NCBI RefSeq assembly: GCF_905372115.1
Contig: NZ_CAJPNR010000027.1
Span: 1-26,815, forward strand
From: an uncultured Streptococcus sp.
GTDB lineage: Bacteria > Bacillota > Bacilli > Lactobacillales > Streptococcaceae
Length of the DNA stretch: 26,815 nucleotides
Direction: 5' to 3'
Position numbers and translations under genes: made by a program. Below are positions 7,145-16,300 of the stretch, in pieces. The notes beneath the pieces are model-generated. The model was not told the DNA's origin, did not search any database, and saw only the letters and a list, made by a program, of their open reading frames with translations. Every line of letters starts with the position of its first letter. Position 1 is the first letter of the stretch.

Positions 7145-8025
7145 TATTGATGAAGGTATGACTCCCTGAATTCCACAGGGGTCATACCTTTTAATTTTTC
7201 TTGCGGTCTATCAAAGTTATACCACTGAATATAGTAGCTAATTTGTTGGATTAACTCATCTCTAGTTTCTGGTTTGTGAAGGCTAAGTGACTCACTCTTT
7301 AAATGGGAGAAGAAATTCTCACAACAAGCATTGTCATAACAGTTTCCTCTTCCTGAGTGAGAGATTGTTACGCCGTAGGCATCTAATTTTCTTAAGTATT
7401 GAACGTTTGTATATTGAAAGCCTTGATCTGAATGGAGAATACAAGATTGGGTCGTATCCCATGTTTCATTAAAGACCAAATCTAAATTATCAAAAACAAG
7501 ACGATTATCATTGAAATCGGAAAGCTGATAGGCTAGAATAGAGTTGTCATATAAGTCTTTTATGACACTTAGAAACATCCGTCCATTTTTGTAATAGACA
7601 TAACTGACGTCTGTCACGAGTTTTTGGTTGGGACGAGATGCTTCAAACCTGCGGGCAAGCATGTTGTAGTGGACGTGTCTTGCCTTTTCGTTTATCTCAC
7701 GTTGTGTACAAGAGTCATATTTTTTCTTGCGAATGGGGGATTTGAGCCCTAAGATTCTCATATAACGATGAATGGTTTTCGGATTATGATAGATATTTTT
7801 TTGGCGTTGGAGTTGACGCCAATGATAGCGATAGCCCTTAGGCTGCTCTTTGAAAGATGCTGTAATGTGTTCAGCTAAATTCCAATCAAACGCTTTATAA
7901 TCTGATTTGCCATTTTTTAGCCATAGATAATAAGACGAGCGAGGAAATCCAAAATAAGCACACATAGCCACTATTGAATAACGATCTTTTAATTTGTGAA
8001 CCACTCGATACTGGGCACTTCTCAC
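7144..8025 (-). CDS. IS3-family transposase OrfB (integrase core)
   Basis: The 293-residue catalytic subunit with an N-terminal HTH-like region (HTH_21 type: YHWRQLQRQKN, then HRYMRILGLKSPIRKKKY) and an rve integrase core. The DDE triad is visible: Asp in LVTDVSYVYY, Asp in LHSDQGFQY, and Glu in DNACCENFFSHLKSE. The start is a GTG that overlaps the OrfA stop in GTGA (8022–8025). OrfB may therefore be made by coupling or by the ribosomal frameshifting common in IS3 elements. No classical A6G slippery run is seen just before the overlap. The stop TAA at 7144–7146 overlaps the ATG of the truncated membrane gene. Confidence 0.92.
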   Translation of the reverse strand: MRSAQYRVVHKLKDRYSIVAMCAYFGFPRSSYYLWLKNGKSDYKAFDWNLAEHITASFKEQPKGYRYHWRQLQRQKNIYHNPKTIHRYMRILGLKSPIRKKKYDSCTQREINEKARHVHYNMLARRFEASRPNQKLVTDVSYVYYKNGRMFLSVIKDLYDNSILAYQLSDFNDNRLVFDNLDLVFNETWDTTQSCILHSDQGFQYTNVQYLRKLDAYGVTISHSGRGNCYDNACCENFFSHLKSESLSLHKPETRDELIQQISYYIQWYNFDRPQEKLKGMTPVEFRESYLHQ

Positions 8026-8342
8026 TTCTTGAGGAGTGCCCTTAAAGTTTTTAAAATATCATTTTCCATCCTAAGATATATATTTTGTTCCTCTAGTGTC
8101 ATATCTTCTAGTTTGATAGACTTTGGACGACTGGTAGATGATTTCCCTCGTAAATCTTGTTTCAGAAGTTCGGGATTTTTGCGATACTTTTTTACCCAGT
8201 TCTCTACCTGACTTTTGGATTTTAAGCTATATTTTCGTGCAATTAATGACAGTCCTCCACTTTTTCCACTTAAGTAATCTTCTACTACTTGGAGTTTAAA
8301 ATCTGGATGGTAGGTAGTGAATTGACTTCCTTTTTTAGCCAT
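8022..8342 (-). CDS. IS3-family transposase OrfA (HTH, DNA-binding)
   Basis: A 106-residue protein with the helix-turn-helix typical of IS3/IS150 OrfA: FKLQVVEDYLSGKSGGLSLI, then KYSLKSKSQVENWVKKY. A C-terminal leucine-zipper-like helix (MTLEEQNIYLRMENDILKTL) is used for multimerisation in the family. It starts at ATG 8342 with AAGGAGG 6 nt upstream. It binds the IS ends and in fusion with OrfB makes the transposase. Confidence 0.9.
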   Translation of the reverse strand: MAKKGSQFTTYHPDFKLQVVEDYLSGKSGGLSLIARKYSLKSKSQVENWVKKYRKNPELLKQDLRGKSSTSRPKSIKLEDMTLEEQNIYLRMENDILKTLRALLKK

Positions 8343-8374
8343 AAGAAAAGAACCTCCTTATAAGAACAGTATAG

Positions 8375-8395
8375 TGTACTTTTTTATACTGTCCA
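8375..8395. repeat. IS3-family terminal inverted repeat (OrfA side)
   Basis: Twenty-one bases ending ...ATACTGTCCA, the imperfect complement of the other end at 7125–7143 with two extra bases (TA) in the middle. This arm also lies in the leader of OrfA, so it may hold part of the element's promoter. Confidence 0.8.
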
Positions 8396-8411
8396 TTATA
8401 AGCGGTTCTGT

Positions 8412-8435
8412 TCAGGGTGGTTCTTTTTCTGTCAT
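8412..8435 (-). pseudogene. Possible 5' remnant of the gene cut by the IS
   Basis: On the minus strand just upstream of the IS there is a ribosome-site-like AAGGAT followed by ATG and seven codons (MTEKEPP) before TGA. A TGTTAAAAT extended-minus-10-like sequence lies further upstream (about 8470–8480). This could be the start region of the membrane protein gene that now lies on the other side of the element, but the frames do not join and no homologue is available, so it is tentative. Confidence 0.2.
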
Positions 8436-8514
8436 GATGACAATCCTTTCATCTATCAGTCTCTGTTTATTTTAACACAATATCAATCAAATAAGTATAG
8501 GGTTATGAAAATCA

Positions 8515-8562
8515 AAAACGAATGATGGTCTTAGACTGGGCTTGGTCTTCATCATTCGTTTT
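8515..8562 (-). terminator. Terminator of the adcAII–pht operon
   Basis: A 13-bp perfect stem AAAACGAATGATG (8515–8527) with CATCATTCGTTTT (8550–8562) and a 22-nt loop, located 28 bp after the stop of the histidine-triad gene. The A/T flanks allow termination in either direction. Confidence 0.8.
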
Positions 8563-8589
8563 ATTCTTGTTTTACATCAAAATGTAAGC

Positions 8590-11500
8590 TTAGCTAATCT
8601 GAACAGTTTTTAGCTGGCCATCTGATCCTGTAAAGCTGATGCTTCTACTTGCTGGATTATAGCTGAAAGTCTCTGGACTGACACCGTAGAGCTGAGAAAG
8701 CTCCTGCAATTTCTGGTTGAATGCTTCCTCTGTCATGCCAAAACTCGCTGCTAAGCTTGATTGACCAGTAGGATTTGCAGCCGCCGAAGCTTCTGCTGGC
8801 TTGTCAGATTGTTTTTGAGCTGTTTCTGCAGCATCAGATTCGGAAGGTTGTTTGCCATTTTGCGCCGTTTCAGGAGTACTGCTGCTGGCTGGCTGACCAG
8901 AAGCAGGTTGTTCAGCCGGTGCTTTGAGGAAGCCTTTTTGCACCGCATAGGCATCTGCTGCTTGGCGCTCGGCTTCTGACAAGTCTTTCTTGTAAATATA
9001 ATGCTCGTGGTCCAGATGGGCTACCCGATAGCCTTGCTCGTCCGCTCCGACCATATCCTGCAGATTAAAGCGATAACCATCATCGTCCCTATGCTGAGAA
9101 TCAGACTCGTTTGTTCCCTCAGGATGGACGAGTGACTGTTGGAAGGCCAAGATTTCCTTGAGCAGCTCTTTCTTGTCAGTAGCTCTCTGTCCAAGCTTAT
9201 CAAAAAGCTGGTCCAGCTGCTGGTATTGCTGCTCACTTCCTTGATTCTTTTCCAAATACTGATGGATAGACATGAGCAGATTATAAAGCTGTTGATAAAC
9301 TTCCTGATTTTCCGTGTTAGCTGGCTCTTCCTTTTGTCCAGCAATGGTTCGGCTCATCTGTTCCAAAAGCTTCTGACTAGCTGTCAGTAAAGCTTGCTTA
9401 TCTGAGCTGCTGCTCTTTAATTCCTTGCCTAATTCCAAGATTTTAGCTGCATAGTCTGCCCGGCTGTTTTGGTCCTTTACTTCTCCAAGCAATTCCTGCG
9501 CTTTCCCAAGGAAGACAAGGGCTTGAGCGCTCTTTTCGCTATCATCCGAGGTGCCAAAATCATCATAAATACCTTTCAAAAAGTCATAAATCATGGCTTT
9601 GTAGGTTGGCTGATCTGGCTCTCCCTGATCCAACTCTGTCTTTTCAGAGGACGGAGAAGGCTGACCGCTAGCAAGGGCAGCTGCAATCTCTTTCTTAGTC
9701 TGATAGAGGGCAGGAAAAAGCTGCTGGAGATTAGTCGCTTCTATAAAGGCTTGAGACTTATAGAGAGTCAAGGTCAGCCCAGCTGCTTTTCTGCGCAGCT
9801 CAGGGCTCAAACGCCCATCCTCTAAAGCTTGATAGAAATAACGAATATAATCAACTGCTGTGACGCCTGTCCGATCATGATAATCTTCTAAAGCTGATAG
9901 TAATTGTCCTAGCTCTGTCATTTCAGCTTGGTTCTGGCTAGCATAAGCATTCTGCAGACGCTGCAGCAAGTCAGCTTTCTTCATTCCATAACTATCCGTA
10001 TCAAGTCGGTTCATTCTCTCCAAAAGCCCTTGATAGGTCTTGTCTAGCTCGGTCTCCTGGATTGGCTTGACCGTCTGATCCACATGGATAAACTGCTTAT
10101 CAAAGTTATCCAGACTGCTCAGGTAGCCAGCTGTTGAGTTGCTAGGCAGCTTCTTCATGGTTTCCACAAACTGCCCCAAAGCCAGCTCAATCCGCCGCTG
10201 CATAAGAGGATCATCGGCATAGAGACGCTGACTGTCCGATTTTAGACTTTCTACTTTTTGCAAAACAGCAGCCTCATCATAATCACCTTGCTCATACTTA
10301 GATTGAATCTGAGGCAGACGATTTTTCAAGGCTTCTGCTGCGCCCTTGGACTGGATCTTGATATAGTGGCTGTGGTCGCCATGAGGAATGACAAACTGAC
10401 TATCTTCCACTTGCAGACTGTAAGGCGACAGACCTGAACGCAGGGCAGTTGTGTAGAGCTCATTCATGAAGTCCAGCTCTGCATTACCCGTTACCAGAGG
10501 AATGCGGACATGCTCCTTGCGGACAGCATAGGGGTGGATATGCGTCGGATCATAGGCTTGGTCAGGGTTATTAAAGACAAAGAAACCATTTGAGATGCGA
10601 ACCGCTTCCTTGGGCACGCCATAGGTTTGAGAGATATAAGCAATCTTTTCCTCATCGCTGGCATCGCGTGAATAGCGTTCAGCGTCATTAACTGCTGGTA
10701 ACGGTTTTGCTGTTTGCTGCTTGGCCAAGACTTGCTCCGCTGCTTGAATCTGTTCAGCAGTCAAGTCTTTCTTGTAAAAGTAATGAGCATGGTCTCCGTG
10801 CGATACCATGTAGCCTTGGTCGTCCTTGCCAATGACAGCCTCCGCATGAAAACCATGGTCGTGCTCAGGCTGTGACGGTAGCTGAGGCTTCAAAGCTTGC
10901 AGAGGATCTCCTAGCGGCTCGTAAGTATATCCAATAGGAATCAAGCGGGCAATCTTCGCTTCCAAGTCTGATAGCTTGTCATAAGGAATGAAATGATGGT
11001 GGTCTCCGTGGGGTATAACGACTCCTTTGTCTGTCCGACGGCTGATTTTCAGCGGGTCAAAGACCACGCCGTCCCCTTCATGATAGCGCTGAGACTGAGG
11101 CAGGGCATAGAGTTGCTGCAGCAGACTTGGCAAAGATAGCTGAGATGGTTGAGACGGCTGGAGCGGATTGGACAGACTCGGCTGCGTAACCGCTAAGCCA
11201 GGACTTGGTTGCTCAAGCTTTGAATGATTTGGCAGCTGTGGAGTCGGATTTGAGACTACTGGTCCACCCTGATTGATAGCACTATTCTGGTTCCAAGTAT
11301 TGGAAGAAGTAATCGTCCTGCTGTAGTTAGGCAGATTCACCCTTCCGCCAGCCCGCCTGCTATTCCAATAGCTCTGAGCCGCAGCCAATTCTGCAGGCGA
11401 CAAGTCGCTCTTAGGAATATAGTGAAAATGCCCGCCATGCGGCACGATAAAAGCATCACCTGTATCTTCGATGACGTCAGAGGGACTGAACGTATAACCA

Positions 11501-12144
11501 TCATCCGTCCTATATCCTCCTTGACCTTGATAAGAAACTCCTGCAAGGTCTGCGGCCGTCTTTCCCGCAGCTAAGGACTTGCTAGGCTGGCTGAAATCGC
11601 GAGTTCTGCTTGATTTTATAGTGGAAGATTTGCCACTATCGCCTTCTTCCTTAGTCTTATGCAGCTTCTTCTGCCGAGCAATCTCATCCACCGAGCGGAC
11701 ATTACTGGTATGCTTGGCATCCTTGAGGTAGAGATAATACTTCCCCTCCACCTTAATGATATAACCATCCTTGACCTCATTAACAATATCTGCTTGCTGC
11801 AGCGTGTAGTTAGGATCTCGGATAATCAACTCTTCGCTAATAATGGCATCAAAAGGCACTTTCCCGTCAAAGTAATGATAATGGTCTCCATGAGAAGTGA
11901 CATAGCCTTGATCTGTGATTTTTACAACGATTTGTTCTGCTTCAATACCTTCCTCATCATTGATTTGGTCAGGTGTCAAATTTTTATTTTTATCCGTCTT
12001 GTCACCCGAAGTCTTGTCCTCAATATAGGCTACTTTGTTATCTTTGGTCTGAGGTCGGGGCTGAGCTTGCCATTGGATAAGTCCGTAAGTTCCGAGACCG
12101 AGAGCTAATACAGCAGCTGAAGCAAGGAAATATTTCTTTTTCAT
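8590..12144 (-). CDS. Histidine-triad surface protein (Pht family, PhtD-like)
   Basis: A 1184-residue secreted/surface protein of the streptococcal polyhistidine-triad family, which binds zinc and works with AdcAII in zinc acquisition. Six HxxHxH triads are visible at residues 85–90, 236–241, 379–384, 449–454, 588–593 and 1043–1048, most followed by the usual HYxP/KxxLS context. The first 140 residues closely resemble PhtD (QIVVKITDQGYVTSHGDHYH, then DAIISEELIIRDPNY). Between triads 5 and 6 lies an unusually long helical stretch of about 450 residues. Its end (IHQYLEKNQGSEQ to LVHPEG) resembles the inter-triad domain of PhtD. The N-terminus is a signal sequence, but the lipobox cysteine of PhtD (LSVCS) is replaced by LGLGT, so this copy is not an obvious lipoprotein. 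The gene follows adcAII by 9 bp, with its ribosome site in the last adcAII codons. Confidence 0.93.
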   Translation of the reverse strand: MKKKYFLASAAVLALGLGTYGLIQWQAQPRPQTKDNKVAYIEDKTSGDKTDKNKNLTPDQINDEEGIEAEQIVVKITDQGYVTSHGDHYHYFDGKVPFDAIISEELIIRDPNYTLQQADIVNEVKDGYIIKVEGKYYLYLKDAKHTSNVRSVDEIARQKKLHKTKEEGDSGKSSTIKSSRTRDFSQPSKSLAAGKTAADLAGVSYQGQGGYRTDDGYTFSPSDVIEDTGDAFIVPHGGHFHYIPKSDLSPAELAAAQSYWNSRRAGGRVNLPNYSRTITSSNTWNQNSAINQGGPVVSNPTPQLPNHSKLEQPSPGLAVTQPSLSNPLQPSQPSQLSLPSLLQQLYALPQSQRYHEGDGVVFDPLKISRRTDKGVVIPHGDHHHFIPYDKLSDLEAKIARLIPIGYTYEPLGDPLQALKPQLPSQPEHDHGFHAEAVIGKDDQGYMVSHGDHAHYFYKKDLTAEQIQAAEQVLAKQQTAKPLPAVNDAERYSRDASDEEKIAYISQTYGVPKEAVRISNGFFVFNNPDQAYDPTHIHPYAVRKEHVRIPLVTGNAELDFMNELYTTALRSGLSPYSLQVEDSQFVIPHGDHSHYIKIQSKGAAEALKNRLPQIQSKYEQGDYDEAAVLQKVESLKSDSQRLYADDPLMQRRIELALGQFVETMKKLPSNSTAGYLSSLDNFDKQFIHVDQTVKPIQETELDKTYQGLLERMNRLDTDSYGMKKADLLQRLQNAYASQNQAEMTELGQLLSALEDYHDRTGVTAVDYIRYFYQALEDGRLSPELRRKAAGLTLTLYKSQAFIEATNLQQLFPALYQTKKEIAAALASGQPSPSSEKTELDQGEPDQPTYKAMIYDFLKGIYDDFGTSDDSEKSAQALVFLGKAQELLGEVKDQNSRADYAAKILELGKELKSSSSDKQALLTASQKLLEQMSRTIAGQKEEPANTENQEVYQQLYNLLMSIHQYLEKNQGSEQQYQQLDQLFDKLGQRATDKKELLKEILAFQQSLVHPEGTNESDSQHRDDDGYRFNLQDMVGADEQGYRVAHLDHEHYIYKKDLSEAERQAADAYAVQKGFLKAPAEQPASGQPASSSTPETAQNGKQPSESDAAETAQKQSDKPAEASAAANPTGQSSLAASFGMTEEAFNQKLQELSQLYGVSPETFSYNPASRSISFTGSDGQLKTVQIS

Positions 12145-12153
12145 GGTTGTCTT

Positions 12154-13092
12154 TTATCCTTTCAAATCTTTAGCTAAAACAGCTAGATTCTTTTCTAAAT
12201 TTTCTAAATAAGATAGTTGGTTGGCTGGATCTGCTTCCAGAGGATTCAGCTCCTTGATTTCTACACCGGTCGCCTTGACCAAGGTTTGAGCTACTTTGGA
12301 AGAAGCATTGCTTTCCACAAAAATGGTCTTCACCTTGTGCTCCTTGACAAAGTCTTCTATCTCTGTCAGCTGACGAAGACTAGGCTCCTGCTCCGGTGAA
12401 ATACCAGCAATACCCAACTGGGTCAGCCCGAAGCGCTTGGCTAGATAAGAAAAAGCTGTATGCTGGGTAACAAAGGTCTTGTTGGGTACTTTGTCGAAAA
12501 TCTTCTGGTAACGCTCGTTCAGCTCCTTGGCCTCTTCTTGAAATTTTCGGGCATTGGCCTGATAAGTATCCCGATGGTCGCTATCCAGCTCCGACAGCCT
12601 GTCGGCGATAATCTGAGCTTCCTCCGCAGCTTTCTGAGGATCTAACCAGGTATGGGGGTCATAGAGCGTCTTCTCATCCACTCCCTCTCCTGCTTGGACA
12701 TCTTCCAAGCCTGCAACCCGATCCAGCTTCATACCCTGGGAAGCCTCAAGGACTTGAACCTTGGAATTCTTGAGACTAGGATTCAGCTCGCCAGCCCAGG
12801 ACTCCAAGGTCCGTGAGTGATAGACAAAGACATCTGCATCATAGATGGCTGCCACATCATTGGCTGAAGGCTCAAAATCATGAATGCCGCTATTAGACTG
12901 AATCATGCGCACATCATTCAGATCGCCCGATATAGCCTTAACCATGGAGTAAATAGGATAAAAGCTGGTTACAATCCTAAATCCTTGCGACGGACTGGAT
13001 GGACTGGATTCCTTTTGAGACTGACAAGCACCGAGACACAAGACAAGGGCCAGCAGGCTAAGGCAAGCTGAAAATTTTAAAGCGCGTTTCAT
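12154..13092 (-). CDS. adcAII: Zinc-binding lipoprotein AdcAII (Lmb family)
   Basis: A 312-residue substrate-binding protein of the cluster A-I zinc/manganese group, delivering Zn2+ to the AdcBC permease (not in this window). The signal peptide ends in a lipobox LGAC with Cys23 as the lipidated residue. All four zinc ligands known for pneumococcal AdcAII are present at the same numbers: His71 (GIHDFEPS), His147 (DPHTWLDP), His211 (TQHTAFSY) and Glu286 (PLEADP). There is no His-rich loop and no C-terminal ZinT domain, which separates it from AdcA. The start has AAGGAG 6 nt upstream. It is first in an operon with the histidine-triad gene, the usual AdcAII–Pht pairing, under a promoter with two AdcR-like operators. 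Lmb homologues have also been reported to bind laminin. Confidence 0.95.
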   Translation of the reverse strand: MKRALKFSACLSLLALVLCLGACQSQKESSPSSPSQGFRIVTSFYPIYSMVKAISGDLNDVRMIQSNSGIHDFEPSANDVAAIYDADVFVYHSRTLESWAGELNPSLKNSKVQVLEASQGMKLDRVAGLEDVQAGEGVDEKTLYDPHTWLDPQKAAEEAQIIADRLSELDSDHRDTYQANARKFQEEAKELNERYQKIFDKVPNKTFVTQHTAFSYLAKRFGLTQLGIAGISPEQEPSLRQLTEIEDFVKEHKVKTIFVESNASSKVAQTLVKATGVEIKELNPLEADPANQLSYLENLEKNLAVLAKDLKG

Positions 13093-13112
13093 AACATCTC
13101 CTTAACTCATTA

Positions 13113-13136
13113 TCAACCGGTTTATTAACCGGTTAA
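13113..13136. promoter_or_regulatory. Tandem AdcR-like operators upstream of adcAII
   Basis: TTAACCGGTTAA (13125–13136) is a perfect match to the AdcR palindrome TTAACnnGTTAA. A second, degenerate copy TCAACCGGTTTA (13113–13124) abuts it exactly. Both sit just downstream of the -10, between promoter and gene, where zinc-loaded AdcR would block transcription. Confidence 0.9.
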
Positions 13137-13137
13137 T

Positions 13138-13166
13138 ATCATACACTTTGTCAACTTCTTTGTCAA
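13138..13166 (-). promoter_or_regulatory. adcAII promoter
   Basis: On the minus strand TTGACA (13166–13161), a 17-bp spacer, then TATGAT (13143–13138). The start point would fall inside the AdcR operators. A second TTGACA lies within the spacer. Confidence 0.8.
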
Positions 13167-13185
13167 GTTTTTTAAGAAAATAAAG

Positions 13186-13217
13186 AAAAAAGGAAGTAGG
13201 ATTCTTTCCCACTTCCT
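13186..13217 (-). terminator. Terminator of the pyr–car operon
   Basis: On the minus strand GGAAGT (13216–13211) pairs with ACTTCC (13197–13192), with inner GGA/TCC pairing and a following T run. It lies about 160 bp after the carB stop and before the adcAII promoter. The 13218–13374 stretch between it and carB holds no gene that I can see. Confidence 0.65.
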
Positions 13218-13374
13218 CTTTGCTTTTAATTTAATATATTTGAACGGTTATTTATTATGATTATTCAAGGATAGAATAAGCTTGGACAGATGCATTTTTC
13301 AAGCTTAACTGTATGAGATTACTTTTCCGACTTACAGACTGTCAAATGACAATCTGGAACTGAAAACTCCATCT

Positions 13375-16300
13375 CTATATCGCTTCTGTAGTGAAACTGC
13401 GGCTTTCAAGCACCTTCAGCATGGCATCAGCCGTGTCCAAGGCTGTGAACAGTGGAACTCCGTGCTCAATAGCTGAGCTGCGGATAATTTGACCATGCTT
13501 ATCAGCTGTCCGCTTGGTTCCGACCGTGTTAATAATAGCCTGAATCTTGCCCTTGCGGATATAGGCTGGGATGTCCTTGTTATCATCACTGCCGATTTTT
13601 TCAACAAGTCGAACGTGTAGGCCGTGATTTTCAAAATAAGAGGCTGTCCCCTTAGTTGCCCAGATACCATAGCCAATATTGGCAAAACGTTGAGCCAGCT
13701 GCAGGGCTTCTTCCTTGCTGTCGTCTGCAATAGTAAAGACGACATTTCCAAAGTTTGGCAGATGGAGATAGGAAGCCTCAAAAGCCTTGTAGAGCGCTTT
13801 TTCCAAAGTTCGGTCGCTGCCCATGACTTCGCCAGTAGACTTCATCTCAGGTCCCAAAAGACTGTCAACCTTCGCCAGCTTGGTAAAGGAGAAGACTGGC
13901 GCCTTGATATGAACCATGGAACTCTCCGGATGGAGGCCGTCTTCATAGCCCAGCTCTGCCAGACTTTCTCCAAGAATCAAACGAGTCGCTACTTGCGCCA
14001 TCGGAATATCGGTCACCTTGGACAAGAAAGGAACGGTCCGGCTGGCCCGTGGATTGACCTCAATGACATAAACCTGCTCATCTTTGATGACGAACTGAAT
14101 ATTCATCATGCCGATACAGTTGAGTCCCAGAGCCAAACGCTTGGTATAGTCTGCAATGGTATCCTTGACTTTCTGCGATAGGTTTTGCGGCGGATAAGCC
14201 GCCATGGAATCCCCTGAGTGAACCCCCGCCCGCTCGATATGCTCCATAATCCCAGGAATCAAGACATGACGACCATCTGAAATGGCATCCACTTCGCACT
14301 CATCACCAACAATATAAGAATCAACCAAAACCGGATGATCTGGACTGGCCTTAACCGCTGTCCGCATATAAGAACGCAAATCAGCTTCGTTTTCTACGAT
14401 TTCCATAGCACGGCCACCCAAGACATAGGAAGGGCGCACCAGGACTGGGAAGCCAATCTTACGAGCAGCCTCTACTGCCTCCTCTTCATTAGTGGCCGTC
14501 TGACCCGGTGGCTGCGGAATATCCAGCTCCTTCAGCGCTTGCTCAAAGAGATCCCGATCCTCAGCTCGATCCAAGTCCTCTACTTGGGTGCCTAAAATCT
14601 TCACACCAGCCTTGGACAAAGGCTCTGCCAGATTAATGGCTGTCTGCCCGCCAAACTGAACGATAACACCTTTAGGCTGTTCCAGCTCAATGACATTCAT
14701 GACATCTTCAAAGGTCAGCGGCTCAAAATAGAGCTTGTCAGAGACAGAAAAGTCAGTCGATACAGTCTCTGGATTGCTGTTCATAATAATCGCTTCGTAG
14801 CCAGCTGCCTGAATAGCCTTTACAGAATGAACAGTCGCATAGTCAAATTCGACTCCCTGCCCGATTCGGATAGGACCTGAGCCCAGCACCAGAACAGATT
14901 CCTTGCTGGATTTGACAGATTCATTTTCAAAGCCATAGGTAGAGTAGAAATAAGGCGTCGCAGACTCGAACTCAGCAGCACAGGTATCCACCATCTTGTA
15001 AACCGGCACAATATTTTGCTCCTGCCGGATGCGACGCACCTGCTCAGCTGTCATACCCCACAAGGATGCAATCTTAGTATCCGCAAAACCATTTTGCTTG
15101 GCTTTCTTAAGCACATAGCTATCTCCGATATGACTAGCCAGCTCCTGCTCAATTTCGTAAATGTGGAGCAGCTTATCCAGGAAAAAGACATCAATCTTGG
15201 TTAGCTCGGCAATTTCATCTGGACTGTAACCACGGCGAATAGCCTCTGAGATGTAGAAAATCCGGTCGTCTTGCGCCTTGACAATCTTCCTCATCAGCTC
15301 ATCATCGCTTACTTGGCTGAGAGCAGGCAGCTCATTGTGATCCACACCAACTTCCAGAGAGCGGCAGGCCTTGAGCAGACTCTCCTCAATATTGCGCCCG
15401 ATAGCCATGACTTCGCCTGTCGCCTTCATCTGGGTTCCCAGACGGCGCTCACCCTGCTCGAACTTATCAAATGGAAAGCGTGGAATCTTAGCGACCACAT
15501 AGTCCAGAGCCGGCTCAAACATAGCATAGGTAGAGCCTGTTACCGGATTGATGATTTCATCCAATGTAAGCCCGACTGCGATTTTCGCCGCCAGCTTGGC
15601 AATCGGATAGCCAGTCGCCTTAGAGGCTAGGGCTGATGAGCGGGAAACCCGCGGATTGACCTCGATGACATAGTATTTGAAACTATGCGGGTCCAGAGCC
15701 AGCTGTACATTACAGCCCCCCTCAATCTTCAGCGCTCGAATAATCTTGAGACTGGCGTCCCGCAGCATCTGGTATTCATAGTCTGAGATAGTCTGACTAG
15801 GCGCAAAGACGATTGAATCCCCTGTGTGAATGCCGACTGGGTCAAAGTTTTCCATATTACAGACGACTAGCGCATTGTCGGCGCCATCCCGCATGACTTC
15901 GTATTCGATTTCCTTAAAGCCCGCTATAGATCGCTCGATTAGACACTGAGTAACAGGAGAAAGTTTGAGGCCGTTTTCTGCGATTTCCTGCAGCTCTTCT
16001 TCATTGCTACAGATACCGCCGCCAGTTCCTCCCAGTGTAAAAGCCGGACGGACAATGACTGGATAGCCGATGCTAGCCGCAAATTCCAGTGCTTCATCAA
16101 CTGTATTGACAATCTCTGACTCAGGGATGGGCTGGCCTAACTCTTCCATCAGCTGCTTGAAAAGGTCTCGATCTTCTGCTTGGTCAATGGCTGACAGCTT
16201 TGTCCCCAAGAGTTCCACTCCCAGCTCTTCTAAAAGCCCTGACTTTGATAATTCCATGGCCATATTGAGTCCAGTCTGGCCGCCCAAAGTAGGCAGAAGA

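Larger units (their letters stand above)
7125..8395 (-). mobile_element. IS3-family (IS150-like) insertion sequence, complete
   Basis: A 1271-bp element with two overlapping transposase genes and terminal inverted repeats. The right end reads TGGACAGTAAAAAAGTACA at 7125–7143. The left end at 8375–8395 is its reverse complement except for a 2-bp TA insertion. Ends are of the TG...CA type. Both reading frames are intact, so the copy may be recent or active. No direct target duplication is visible: the flanks are TTAAAC to the left and TTATAA to the right, so a later rearrangement or a missed duplication is possible. Confidence 0.85.

Noticed and set aside
8751..12108. Several frames on both strands inside the histidine-triad gene
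   Set aside because: Biased codon use of a His/Gln/Ala-rich gene produces shadows; none has a start region or sensible composition.
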